From: Xiphias gladius
Lineage: Eukaryota > Chordata > Actinopteri > Istiophoriformes > Xiphiidae
NCBI RefSeq assembly: GCF_016859285.1
Contig: NC_053405.1
Coordinates: 314,501-378,500, forward strand
Direction: 5' to 3'
Length of the DNA: 64,000 bases
The translations under genes were made by a program, and so were the position numbers. This document shows positions 43,994-57,257 of the stretch, piece after piece. The notes under the pieces are model-generated. The model was not told the DNA's origin, did no database searches, and saw nothing but the letters and a program-made list of their open reading frames with translations. Position 1 is the stretch's first letter; each line of letters begins with the position of its first letter.

Positions 43994-46096
43994 TAAATAA
44001 AAGTCTTTCCAACGCTCACACTTTTGTCTGTTTTTAATAAAAATATCAGAATCAGACTTTCTTCACCAGGAACATGTGCACTGGGAGTTTGATTTGATGC
44101 AGGGGTGAGAACAGCAAAGGAAAGAAATAACAAAAATAAGATTAGTCAGCTGAAGAACCAAAAAACTTAGTAAAAGAATTCTAAACATGATCATATACAA
44201 ATACACAAACAGTTTCTACAATAAGGTTGACAGAGGCAGTTTTGACAGATGCAATGCAGCAAACTGGAAATTCCTGGCTTTTATCGTCCCACGTGAACGT
44301 GGCAACAGCAGACACCGTGAAAGAGATTCATCCATCCATTGAGAGAAAACTCAAGACGCACAATAACACAAAACACAAAAGTTTGTTTTCCCACTGAAAA
44401 AGTTTCAGTTCGGATGATGATCTTTAAAAGAGAAGCTTCACATTTTATCTTCTGTCTTAAACCAACACTCGTTCTTTTTCCTCCCGTTCACACTGGATGT
44501 AAACGGGTCTCTGCTCAACATGTTGCCGAGGGAAGTGATGGAGTCAAATTCCTCGTTGTGTGTTAAAAATCTATTCTAAACTTTGTCTGAAGTTAATATG
44601 AAGCTGATCAGTCTGACTGACACAAATAATAAAACTTTGTCTCCATCAGCAACATGTTGAGCAGAGACCTGTTAACGTCCAGTAGGAACAGGAAGAAAAA
44701 CTTCTTCACATGGACACGACCGTTGGATTAACTATTGTGAACCTGTCCTTAAAGAGCAGAGTCAACCTGAAAACGGACCACGGACGTGGTCTGAACCATC
44801 AGGATGGTGTTTGTTTGGGTTGTGGCTGTAATGAGTTCTGCAGCCTGTAGGGGGCGCTGACAGGACTACAGACAGCCAGTCACACTGACTCTGTCAACGG
44901 AGGATTTGGGAGGAGCTGAGGTCACCTGCAGTTCACAGCTTGACGAGCACCTGACAGGTGAGATGGAGGTTTACACTGTGCTGCAGTGAAAAGGTGTCGC
45001 ACATTCACATATAATCAGTTTCAAATCTGAACATGACTTTTTAGGAACTAACTCCTGAGATGCCGAAGCATCATTATGACCTTCTAAGGTCAGAAGACGA
45101 CTTCTTAAATCAGGATCACTGAGTTACTGGGTTTGGGTTTAGATCAGGATTATGACCTTAAAACAACATTTTGAGATGATGATTCAGAAATTGCTCAAGA
45201 TGATGCAAATGTAAGTCAACTACTTGACCTAAGTAAAGATGATGACTTGTATGGGATTCTGACTTTTTAGGTGAAAATTCCGAGATTCTAAATCATGGTT
45301 ATGACTTTTTTAAGCACAGTTGTGATTGTTAAAGTTGAAATTGCAGCTTTCTGAGTCAAATGTCTGAGATACCTAGTGAAAAATCTGACTTTTTAGGTCC
45401 TGATGTTAGAACATTCTCAGGTTCTAAATCTACATTATGATGTTGTAATTACGACCAGTGTAAACTCGGATATTAAATGCAGGTGTCACAGCTGCAGTAA
45501 ACAACGTGTCATTGAGATACAGGCAGGATCCTGACTGTATATGTGCAGGTGTGACCAGGTGTGCGTATCTCCCTCTGGGATGGGGAAGAGTCATGAGATA
45601 TTTCTATATTTACTTAACGTTACATTCTTGTTTTTTGTTTTTCTGGAGTTTTCCTAGAGTGAACGACAAAGTTAGTGCTGAATTCTGGGTACTGTAGTTT
45701 ATTTTGGTTATAATGTTTCTGACTGCCTGCAGTGAGACAGGTGTGTCTGTCCCTGCGTGATGGAGACAGGGACCTGCTTTGGACACTCTCTGGTTGAACT
45801 GGACCTGGACGTAGTCCTGGACTTCCTGTGGTCTCTGTCTTGTTTCCGTGACGTCATTAGGAGGGTGTCGTGTTGTTGTCCCTCTAGCCCCTTTAACTCA
45901 CCTGCAGCAGGTGAGTTGATGTACAGCGTGTACAGCAGGAAGTCCCGCTTAGACCTGAATGTGTGTTGAAACCCGAGGAGGCTGTAAACTCACACCTCCG
46001 TCCCCTCTGGAACCAGGAGTAACATGATCCGGGTCACCTGACGCCTCCTCGGCTCAGCCTGGCCCAGTCCTTGCAGTCTGCTCGCCGCCCTGCAGC

Positions 46097-46229
46097 ATGG
46101 CAGACGCCGGGGCCTGGAGGATGCATCAGGACGGCCCCCGCATCCTCCAGCCAGGACCAGGACTGGGAACAGGGCCAGGACCAGCACCAGCACCAGCTCC
46201 AAACCGTGTGTGGATCTCTCTGATTGCAG
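46097..46229 (+). CDS. Candidate alternative first coding exon of cdc14a
   Basis: An ATG in a GC-rich stretch opens MADAGAWRMHQ, then a Gly/Pro/Ala run, then NRVWISLIA, and ends GCAG|GTGAG with phase 1. The main cdc14a exon 1 also ends in phase 1, so splicing to 48910 would give [18 protein letters not shown]. That arrangement resembles CDC14B and yeast Cdc14, where a VYLDIT-like segment precedes the conserved RLxF block. Phase, donor strength and the CpG context support it; there is no direct evidence of transcription. It could also be a first exon of an unrelated transcript. Confidence 0.4.
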
Positions 46230-47107
46230 GTGAGTTTGACATAAACAGAGGTTCAGCAGACTTTAAAGGACTAATGTGGGATTTAAACCTCCACCTGCTT
46301 CCAAAACAAATCACCTGGCTTCAAGAATTCTCCAGAGTCCAGGCTGTGGTCGAATGGTCCTTTTTGCTTAGGAAGGTTCCTCACTGAGTGAAATGACCCG
46401 GAAGTCTCTCAGTGGCGGCCATGACGAGAGCTGGTCTCTAAATGCTAAGGAAAGGAGCTTCAGTGCTTCCTACCTTATCTCCTTTAGCTCAGGATACACT
46501 GGATCATCCTTTAAGGAAGGAAAGGAGAGGACGCCGACCCACGTCAATAACATCCGCCATCGCATAACTACATAGCCTACTGTAAGTGCAGTGGGATTCT
46601 CTCAGCACCGCAGTTGTCTTTCCCTAACTGTCGTCCCCTGGTTAGGAAAGGAGATTTGTTTGAATCTTCGACTGCAGCCCAGGTTCAGCTGGTCTGTTTG
46701 TCTTAGGTTCTTCCGGGGGTCAAAACACAATAAAAGACTTGGTAGTGACTTAACATGCCATGTTTCTCTTGTTCCAGTGCACCGAGTCTCATTAGAAGAA
46801 AACTTCTGAATAAGGGGAACTGACCCGAGACATGGTGAAGTTATTTCCCTAAACTGTAGAAAGAAAAGAAAAGAAAACAGAAAAAAAAGGCCCAGGAGCA
46901 GAGTAAACTAGCTCATATTTATAATTTTTCAAAAGAAACTGTGTATAGTGTTTTAGTTTTTCTATTCATCTTCAATACTGAAACTGAAACAACAAAATCA
47001 AGACGAAAAACCTGGAAACATAAAGGAAAGACATATTTACATAACATACATATTTAATAACATTTATCCAGAAAAATGATCAAATTAATAATATTCAGAA
47101 CACATCA

Positions 47108-47165
47108 ACAATAAACTTTATTTATATAGTACCTTTCAAACCAGTGTTACAGAGTGCTTTAAAAA
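47108..47165 (+). repeat. Short dispersed repeat, AATAAACTTTATTTATAT core
   Basis: ACAATAAACTTTATTTATAT is followed by AGTACCTTTCAAACCAGTGT and TACAGAGTGCTTTA. The same core is at 61740-61800 and, weaker, near 63510-63565. I recognise it as a common short repeat in fish genomes. Confidence 0.5.
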
Positions 47166-47816
47166 CAAATCCCCGCCACCATCAAAATAAGGCTCCATCA
47201 AATAAAAACACTGGATAGTCTGATGGAGAGAGAAAAAGAAAACACAGGCATCCGTCTCAGGCTGAAGGTTTAGGTCTTAAATGTGTAACTTTACAGTAGA
47301 AGTTCAATCTATGCTCAGTAAACGCCTTTTGTTCCTGTCGGCACCTGAAAGCCTCACTGGACGTGTTTCACGGATAACAGTGAAGGCATCATGGTGCATT
47401 CTGGTTGCTGATTGGCTGTGGTTGTTATGGGCGCGGCTCCCGTTGCTATGGTAACGTGTCTTAAGGATTGATTCGGTAAATCTGAGTTTCAGACTCCGCA
47501 AGCGTCGCTAAGTCGCTGTCGTGTTAACGAGCTAGCATGCTAACCCGCGGAGATTTACCGGTTAAAAACGGAAAAGCAAACAACGGAAACGGTAGAAAAG
47601 GTTCCTCCGTGAGTGACGACCAGTTTCAGAGACTGATGGGAAACTGAGGAGAAAGTTTCAAACTTTTTAAACAGTCTGTGTTCGGCTGCTGCTAGCCTGC
47701 TAACGGCTAACTGAGCTGTTAGCAGTTTGAAAAGTTTCTGAGGCAGTGGAAGGAGGGGGCGGTCCATGACGGGGGAGGGTGTCAGGCACTCCCCCATCTT
47801 GTCTGCCCTGTTCAGG

Positions 47817-50800
47817 ATGAGCGAGGACCCGGAGCTGCTCGGGTCCGCGGAGTTTATTAAAGGTAAAAAACTAGAACTGATTAAAGATAAAGTTTAGCAA
47901 AGATAAAAACAAGTGAATCACAGACTTTAATAAAGAGAAAGAGTTTATTAAAAACAGCCTGAGTCTAAAGGGAACTTTGAAAAGTTTAAGAAGAATAAAG
48001 AGCTTATCAAAGGTAGAAAGAGTTTATTCAGAGTGAAGAGTATAAAAGAGTTTTTAAAGTGTTCATCCAATGTAAATGGACTTTATTAAAAGTAAAGAGT
48101 TTATTGAATAAACAAGAGCTTGCTATCAAACGTTCATTAAAGGTCAAAACAGTTTAGTTTAGAGTTTAAAGAAGATAAATCGTTTTATTAACGTAAAACT
48201 TAATAAAAAATAAAGTTTCTGTACTGAATTCACTGAGTATCAACCAGCAGCTGCTCTGCTGTCCGTCTGATCAGCTGATCAGCAGGGTATTGGTTATCGA
48301 TCGGGGACTTTGGCTCATTGAACACATCAGGATGGTTACTGCAGGTGGGAACAGAACGGCTGGATGTAAATGGTATGCAACCTCCAGTGACAGCTGTTTG
48401 TGTTGTTGCTGTAACGATGAATTGATTCATTGATCTACAGAAAAGTAATTGATTACAGCTTGGATAAAAAGTGGATCATCTTGATCATTTATCCAGTAAA
48501 ATCAGTTTCTCAAATGTGATTATTTACTGATGCTCCATCTGTTCACTGTTGGTTCAAACAAAATCACCAACGTGAAAGCTTCCCTTTATACTCCTGTCAT
48601 TTGAGACTGGAATATTTCACACAATTTGACATTTTGTCAGAAATGATGAGTTGATCAGCCAAAAAAATACAACTGATAAATAATGTGGATGATGAATCAG
48701 TAACAATAGTAATTACTAATTTGTGGGGATGTTTACAACAGATTTTCTTGTCAAAGAAGATTATTTTTCATACCAGGTTGTTGTGATTATATAGCTTGAT
48801 CGTGTACATCTTAAAAGTTTGACAATAGAAGCAGCAGCATAACTGATCGGAATTCAGTTTTAAAGTCCGTGTTGAACAGTTAATTCATTTCTCTCTCTCT
48901 CTCTACCAGAGCGTCTGTACTTCGCCACGTTGCGCAGTAAACCTAAAAGCACAGCCAACACTCACTACTTCTGCACCGACGACGAGTTCGTCTACGAAAA
49001 GTAAGTTTATCACGATGTTAATCTGCTTCACTGCTCTCTGGGTTTTTCAGGAGCCAGTCTGCAGGGTTATTAAGGTGTTTTTACTTGGAGAAGATGCTGC
49101 AGATGTTCTTTGTGATTCATTTCAGTGCATATTTTCAGAGCTAGGTAGAGTACAAATACCATTCCTGAGGTTTTAGTAAATAACTCTGCTGAGAGCAAAA
49201 CCATTTATTAAAAAGCCGTTTTTTTTCAGTTTACAAAATAAAACACACCTCTTTCTGTGTCTGAACACGAGTCACTTAATAAAATACTGAATAAAATGAA
49301 CAAAATGATGATATAAATCAGGTACTGTCTGATCAAACAGTCACTGTCTCACATTTTCCATCTCGGCTACAGACACAGTTCATTCAGACACTACAGAGTG
49401 TTTATAGTCAGACTGTAGTCAGGGACTGATCAGGCTTTTCCCCAAAACACTGCAGGGCAAGCACTCACTGAGGTGAGGTGAGTTTAGGAAAAGAAAAGAA
49501 TATTTGTTTTTCAAAACTATCGGAACAAATATCAGGTGAAACTGAAGAAGTCCACCCTGAACCCCCTTCTCGGTTTTAACTCTGTTACAGCGGAGTCACC
49601 ACGTCTCCTATGAAAAAACACTCAATATAATTAAACAATGAGAGTGTTTAGGTTGTATGTCCACAAGTTTTCACCACACAGTAAATCTGTGTATGTGAAT
49701 GTACAGAGCAGAATTTAAGAACCATTCTGATGAGCTATTGTGAGAGTGTAAAACAAAGAATGTAATACCAATGGATTATGACTCTCCTTTTTCTTATTTT
49801 TATTAATAATAATGTTCTGAGTTTTTAAACTAAAGCTCCCATCATGCACTGGAGGATGTAAACACAAAGTATAATGTTACCATGGAGTCAGTGAGTTATC
49901 TGTGAGCTACAACTGAACCCTGTTTTTCTGACATACGGGTTTTATTTAGGTGAATTTTAGAGCTGAAACAATTAGTTGATTAGTCAAGTGACAGGAAATG
50001 AATGTGCAACAATTTTGATAATTGATTGTTTTATTTCATCTATCAGCAAAACCTCCTCTGATTCCCCTGTGTCAGTGTCTCCGGTGTGTCAGAGTTTCAG
50101 TTTTTCTCATTTTTCTGTCACAGTAACTGAATATATTTTTGGTTTTGGACAAAACAAGACACTTGAAGACGTCCCAGTGGATGTTTAGACACTGAGACTG
50201 TTGTTTTAACATTTTATAGACTGAACAATTGAACACTTGTTATAAAAATAATCAAGAAATGAATCAATGTTAATGTAATAATTAGTTACAGACTTGGTGA
50301 ATTTACAATTTCTGAAAAGTCGTGTTCCATTACAGTTCTTGTTTGCACTGGAAACATGTAAACAGAAAATGATCAGATGGATTACTGTCGATACTGAAGA
50401 ACACTGAATTATCTCCTTTTTTAAAAATGTTTAACTGTCAGAAGTTATAAAGAGTGGTTTGTCTCTAACAGACACATCCAGAAAGCAAATTACCCAGACA
50501 ACAGCTGAGGTTTGTTTTTGACATCTCACAGAATCAAATTTAACTACAACAGAGATTTTGAAGTTTCTTTTTATTTAAGTTAATGATGAAACTTGTAATC
50601 AAATTGCAGCTCTTGTAATGTGAAAATTTCAGCCTTTAAAATTACAATTTTTGTAATTAAAATGTTAGTCCTGGACTCTGATTTTAATCCCAGAGTTTAG
50701 TGTTAGTCCTGGCTTAAACCAGTAAAATGGTCCTGGGCTTTGTGTGGTTCAGGTTGGTCCAGAGCTCAGAGAGGGAAGTGTAAAGAGTTTTTGAAGAAGA

Positions 50801-52987
50801 GGAAATATTTTTGGAATTGAAGTTGAGACTTTCACTCGCTGCCGCTTGTCATCACTTTCCATGTCAGCACACAGATTACCCTTTAGTGTACATCCAGCTA
50901 CACACAGAGTGATTTAAACTCTCTGTTTGTCTCCAGTTTCTATGCAGACTTCGGTCCTCTGAACCTGGCCATGTTGTACCGATACTGCTGCAAACTCAAC
51001 AAGAAGTTGAAGGTGAGTTTCTGCTGCGGCTGACTTTCCCTCGACAAGTATGTCCAGAATGCAACAGGGCAGATGCAGCGTTACGTAACATCACATTCAG
51101 ACCGTCACACACATCTCAACAGGTTCAGCAGTGCAGAGCGGTAGGGGTTGGTCTCAGAGGATGTTACTCTGTAGCAGCCTGGTGTCATTAACGTGATTTA
51201 ATAGAGGTAAACACAGTGAACAGGGTGTGGAATGTCACTGAGCTCTGGCTGTGGGGTTTATCATCATGTGTCCTGCTGCCTTCAGATACTACAGGGATTT
51301 AATGAACTGAAGAAGAAACTTTTCATACACTATAAACAGCTGTGGACAGCTGATACTGTCAGACTGATTCACAAATGTTCCTGCTTTAAGCGTGTTAAAT
51401 GGTGATTTTTGATGCAGACTTCAATACATCTACTGGCTGAGGAGTGTTTAAATTAAATGATTAAATTTCCACCAACAACTTTGCTTCATTTGAAGGAACC
51501 TCCCACCTGTACGCTCCACACCAAACCACCTCACAGCCAAGCAAAGCCGGCTTCAAGCTCGGGAAAATACCAAACTGTCAGAGCTGCCAGAGCTGGTCGT
51601 TTGAGCAGCCGCACTGAAGCTTCATTCGGTCGCTGTGAAGCTGTGTGATGCAGGTTGTCAGGCTGAATATTGTGTATATAGCGTATGTTGTGTATAAGGC
51701 CTCAGGTCGGTTGTTGTGGTGTGTCAGCTCCTTCAGACTATAAGACATGCTGTGTTTTCTGTTGTGGGATGTTTGTTGCTGTGGTGACAACATTCCTCTG
51801 GTCGACTCTGGTCATTTGTCATGACAACTGGCCAACTGGACGGTTTGGATTTACACCCTCTGATCAGTCTCATAGACGCTGTGGTCAGTCAGTGAAATGA
51901 AGAAAACTAAGAAACAGTTGCAGGTCATGAGCTGGATCATCTTCACCTGGTTTAACGCTGAACCTGAAACTACCAGACACCATACTATTTTTTTTGCAGG
52001 TTTACACACTGTAGTGTACTCATAATAGAAAAATGCTAATGTGTAATGAAAAAAGTCAAATGTGTAGCTGTGTCTCAAATCCAAACTACATACCAATTAT
52101 GTGCAGTATTAATTTTTTACTAATCTGTTTTAGCAGTTAATATACAAAATATTAACATACATATATCACCGTTTCTGACGTTGGATGTGAATCAAACATG
52201 GAGTTAAACTTCACAGCGAGTGAAGTGATTTTTTTTTTTTTTTTAAAGATTTAATATTTAAGTTTTTGTTTCCTTTTTCGCTTGGTTTTATTGTTTTCCT
52301 GCTGTAGCAGCTCCTGCATTTGATTACTGCATTGCATTGTAGGAGAATCCATCAGCAGCAAACTCAGAAATCAGGAGATTGTAGTCTGATTACTTTTTGC
52401 TGGGAGTAAACTTTATTTTGTCACTTTTCCAGAGTGAAAACAGCAGCCGAAAAATGTGCCTAGAATTAATATGAAGCCTGGAACAGGGACATGGTGTTTT
52501 TGATTGACACTGTTTTCCCATGTTGCATTGCACAAGCAAAACAGAGAAGCTGCTCTAAGCCTGAAAATATAAAAAAAATTAAATGTGATCAACAAAACAA
52601 AAAATAAAATTTTTCTGCTAATTACCAAGTTGAATGGGCAGTGACATTTAAAGTTGCTATGTGATCTCCATACAACAGCTCAAGTATTATATAATTTCCT
52701 GTTAGTATAAAATTGTGAAGTATGTTGTTTTTTTTGGTGCGTTCACATCACATCGTTTAAACTTGAGTTACGAGGAGCTGAGTGTGAAAAACCTCCGACT
52801 TGTAATTCAGAGCGGGAGATATGAGTTTCTGGGGACAACGATATCTCCCACATGTTGAAAAGAACCACAGACATGTCAACAATCCAACATTATAAATCCA
52901 GCATTAACACCGACTCAAGGGCGGTCCAGCCACATACTGGGTTTTGAACTAATCTGGTTTGAGTGTTTGTGTGCGTTTCTTATTGTG

Positions 52988-53018
<31 letters not shown>

Positions 53019-56000
53019 ATGTATTGTGTATTGTCTGTGTGTGTATGTTTGTCTATTGTGTGTGTGATCATGGCAAAATGTGGTCCTGAAGACACCTACT
53101 GTAGCAGGAACTAACGCAGAGGAGGTTTGAGGACTTTGGCAGGTGTCTGTCTGGGGACAGATTTTGCGAGTCGCAGTCACCAGACTTCACACGTTTGTCG
53201 TTGAGATCAAAATGAAGGCTGAGTTCAAAGATGGGTGTGGTCCAACCCATTAGTACTGAGTACTCATGTAATATTGGAGTATTGACTACTGAGTACACAC
53301 GTAATGATGTAGCGAGGACTACTGAGGACTCATGGGTCTGAACGTCAACATGCTCACGGGCGTCGCAGCTGCTGTGATGGTCTCTAGTTTATTAATCTGC
53401 TGATTATTTTCTCAGTCGTTTGGTCGAAAACAAAGTCATTTTTTGACCCGACTTGACTTTTTAGATCACGCAGCTGAATTGGATTAGTCTAAATACAGTT
53501 GTTTTATACAGTGGACATATTTTTCTATCTGAATTTGTGAACCTTAAAACTTGAAATGAGCTTATTTAACTGTTATAGAGGGGAGTGGAAGCCGCATGAA
53601 TTCCGATGGATGATGTATACGTAAAGCATCCAGCAGTGATTACATTTCACTAATCACATCGCTGCTGCCTTGCTTTGCTTCCATAAGACTGAAGAAACAG
53701 TGGATGTCTGTTGTTATTTTGAATGTTGTACACACCGCACGATGAATGAGACGGATGTGTCACCAGTTAGTTACTAATGAGAAAATAATGACAGATGATG
53801 GTTTAACAGTTGACTGTGAGCATCTGCAGCTCAACGTCCGTTTCACGCTTCATCCGGTCAGACTGTTTTTAACCTGTCATTTATTTTTTGCTTCAACAGA
53901 TTAATCAAATTATCATTACATGTCATAAAATAGTGCTAAATATCCGCTCCAGTTTCTTGTTCAGATGTGTCATTTTGTCCAACACCCAAAAAGATTCAGT
54001 TACTGTGATAGAAAACAGAGGAAAACAGAATATTGTTGGTGGTTTTGATTTGCTGACATTGTTGATTGACTAGTTGACTAGTTGTCTAATCCTTGCAGCT
54101 CTAACAGTGCTCATGCTGTGTTTTCTTCTTCTTCTCTGCAGTCCTTCACTTTGACCAGGAAACGAATCGTTCACTACACCAGCTTCGACCAGAGAAAGAG
54201 GTCCAACGCTGCGGTGCTGATCGGAGGATACGCTGTGAGTACATCACTTCCTCTTCCCGTTGGAATAATAATATACTGGGCTTCTGTTGATAAAGCAGAA
54301 GTTTTCAGAATGCAAAGGGCCTCCCCAGGGGGCGCAGGAGAGTGTGGGAGTTAGTTATTGTAGTTTGTCAGCAGTTGGAGCAGCTGCAGTGTCACAGAGG
54401 ATGGTGGAGGAGACGAAGATCCTGTCTCTTAAGATAAAGCCCTTAGAGGCACACTGATGTCATTTTCATCAGAAATAAATCCTATCTGAGTCAGATCTGA
54501 ACGAACAGAGACATGAAACACATGTCTCATATGATTCATTGTGAGGTCCACTTCCTGAGGACATCATGATCTCTGATGTCCCTCCAAAATAAACCTCCAG
54601 AAATCCACTTAGAAACCAGAGGAAAAAGAGGCTGCAGAACTTCATTCAGAATCTTCCTGTTTTTAAGTTTCCTTCAGTATCACAGTGACCCAGCGACAGT
54701 TGTCTGTACGTCCACGGCTACACTGCAACAGGAGCTGATCACAGCTGATTCAGCAGCTTTTAATGGGACAGTTTGACTGAATAGAAACAAATACAGGCTA
54801 AAAATACAGCTGACTCACTGAATCCATGGCAACATCATACTGTCTGTTTACATCCCTCGAAGCATTATGGGAACTGTAGTTCAAAAACTTCTAGCATGAT
54901 GATCTTCCTTCGATTAGGTTAAAGAGTAACGACAGGAGTTACAAAATTCATTAAGATTATGATTTTCACGTTGCATTGTGAAAGGGCTCGGCGATAGAAG
55001 GATCTCAGTAGTTTTCAAGGAAAAATTCCCACAATAACGACGATAAACTGATGAGTAAATTATGATAAATGTATCTATTCTTTATTTGGGTCAGCGCTCA
55101 TCTGCACACCCCTGTCAGGCTACAGCAGCAGGGTTACCTAGCTGATGTATGTATGTATGTATGGCCGAAACAAAGGAAAATATCTGTGGTGAAGAGAGGT
55201 CACACAACCTCTGTCATTTGGAAATGGCTCAGATCTCTAAAGCTGGATACACCAGAGCGATACCTTTTTGTAAAATATGCTGAGACCTGTGTCGACAAAG
55301 ACGAACCACAGCAAAACTTTTCCACGATGTGAAAAGGTGACGTTACCGTCCCACTGAGTAAAAAGAAGGACAGAGTCAGACTGCAGCACCAACAACGTCT
55401 GTAGCAATGTTAGTTCAAACCCCACCAGCAGTCACCCCTGTCTGACTTCACTGTCAGGAACCAGACCAGTCGATGTCACATTTTTCTGATTTATACATTT
55501 TAATTATTGACTATTATGTGGCACATAAAAGTAAATACAGCTGAGAGTAGCAGTGTGCTGTAGCCAACATGTGCAGCAGAACGTGTTGATCTGTGTACTG
55601 TAGTGTTTATGTAGAGGCTTGTTGCTTATGTCGGCTGCTGAGGGAAGAGAATTACTGAATCAAAAATAAATGATATTTTAGGACCATAAGAAACTTTTAT
55701 TTGATTTATTTAGGATTCAGTCCTAAACTTGACTGTGTCCTCGCCTTGAACTTCAAATTAAAAGCTCCCTGTGGAGTTTTCTTAAACAAGTTGTGTTAAA
55801 TTCAGTATTGCTTATCAGAACCCATTAATGGTGTGTAGATTATTTTCGATCAATGAGAAAAGAAAAAGTGCTAATATTTTTGGCCTTATGTGCCAGCCCC
55901 ACCATCAGTATTTTGACGTTTTGATGTTACTGAGACTCAGACAGTCGACACGGTTCTTCAGACGTTCATGTTTGTTATCTCGTGTTGTACCGTAACTGAC

Positions 56001-57193
56001 ATACTGACAGTATGAAGGTAAGTCAGTGTGCCGTTTATCTGTGTGTGATGTTCGCTGCAGTCTAAATATAGATCTGTACAGATAGAACAGATTGACCTGA
56101 TCAGGTAGACCTGATATGTTACTGACACACGTGTGTGTGTGTGTGTGTGTTGAATAATGGATGTAAAGAAAACTGAAGCTGGAAATTTACTCTGCAGTAA
56201 TGTTCATCCACCAACAAAATGAAGACATGAAAACTGAGACTTACCAGCAGTTTGTCATTACAGTCATTACATAGTGTAGCTATGCAGCAGGTATTCTGAA
56301 TGTCATGTCAATTTAATGTTACAGTATTCAGCAGCAATGTCAAGTATATGCACTAATGCAATATTTCAAGTGTGGGCTAAATAATCTGTCTCAAGAAAAC
56401 AAGCCAAGTTTAGCTCTAAATGTCTTTTCTGGTATGACTGGTATGAAAAATGAACCCTAGTGGTCAACACCAACACACATCTTTTCATTTCATCTGACTC
56501 TTTCTCTGTCTCTGTGTTTCAGGTGATCTACCTGAAGAAAACTCCAGAGGAAGCCTACAGAGCTCTGATCTCTGGTTCAAATGCCTCATACATGCCCTTC
56601 AGGTCAGTCTGTCCACTGCTGCAGGAATACTACAGATATACTGCAGTGCTACTACAGTACTAAGTCTTGAGTTGACCTCTAACCCTGTGAGGAAACGGTA
56701 ACCGATCTTCTGTTCCGAGTCTTTAGTGCTGCGAACCAGCAGAGTACAGACCAATATCAAACCCATGGGTGGAAAAGGTCTGGCAGCTCAGAGTTGAGTA
56801 GCTGTGATGCACAGTGACATTTGAAAAGCACAAGTTCAACAGTGCATAGAGCTGGGCCGTCATTTCCAACAGAGAGAGGGGCTGTTGTCCCTCAGGGACA
56901 GAGACGTTTCCTCCAGATAGGCTGACCTCCACAACATGCATCCAATGCGACTCTGGCACTGATAAGAGTTAGAAGTTATGACAGCAATAATTTTCCATCA
57001 GAGAAGAAATATTTTTGCGTTTCTGTTTCTACCTTAGTAAAAATCTCAAGCACAGCAAACACATCAGAGAAGATGAAAATACCTGACAGCAGATCGACAG
57101 CAGCTGAAAACATTAGGAATAAAGTTAGTTTGAAGGTTCAGTTTGTTGTTTCTAAGGCACAACCTGAGAGAAGAAAGAAGGCTGTGTGTGTGG

Positions 57194-57257
<64 letters not shown>

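Larger units (their letters stand above)
43864..47816. other. Region between rtca and cdc14a
   Basis: Contains the rtca 3' UTR, a (CA)n run at 43867-43890, a decayed tract of GATTATGACTTTTTAGG-like phrases near 45000-45450, a candidate alternative cdc14a first exon at 46097-46229, and a short dispersed repeat at 47108-47165. A GC-rich stretch near 47470-47816 probably holds the main cdc14a promoter. No other gene was recognised. Confidence 0.5.
51013..54141 (+). other. cdc14a intron 3, no coding content seen
   Basis: Ordinary intron sequence with a TG-rich microsatellite near 52984-53070 and one or two copies of the dispersed repeat (53380-53470 and 53825-54105). Confidence 0.55.

Noticed and set aside
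45757-45969. A 70-codon plus-strand frame downstream of rtca as a small gene.
   Set aside because: No recognisable similarity, no splice framing into a neighbour, and ordinary length for chance.
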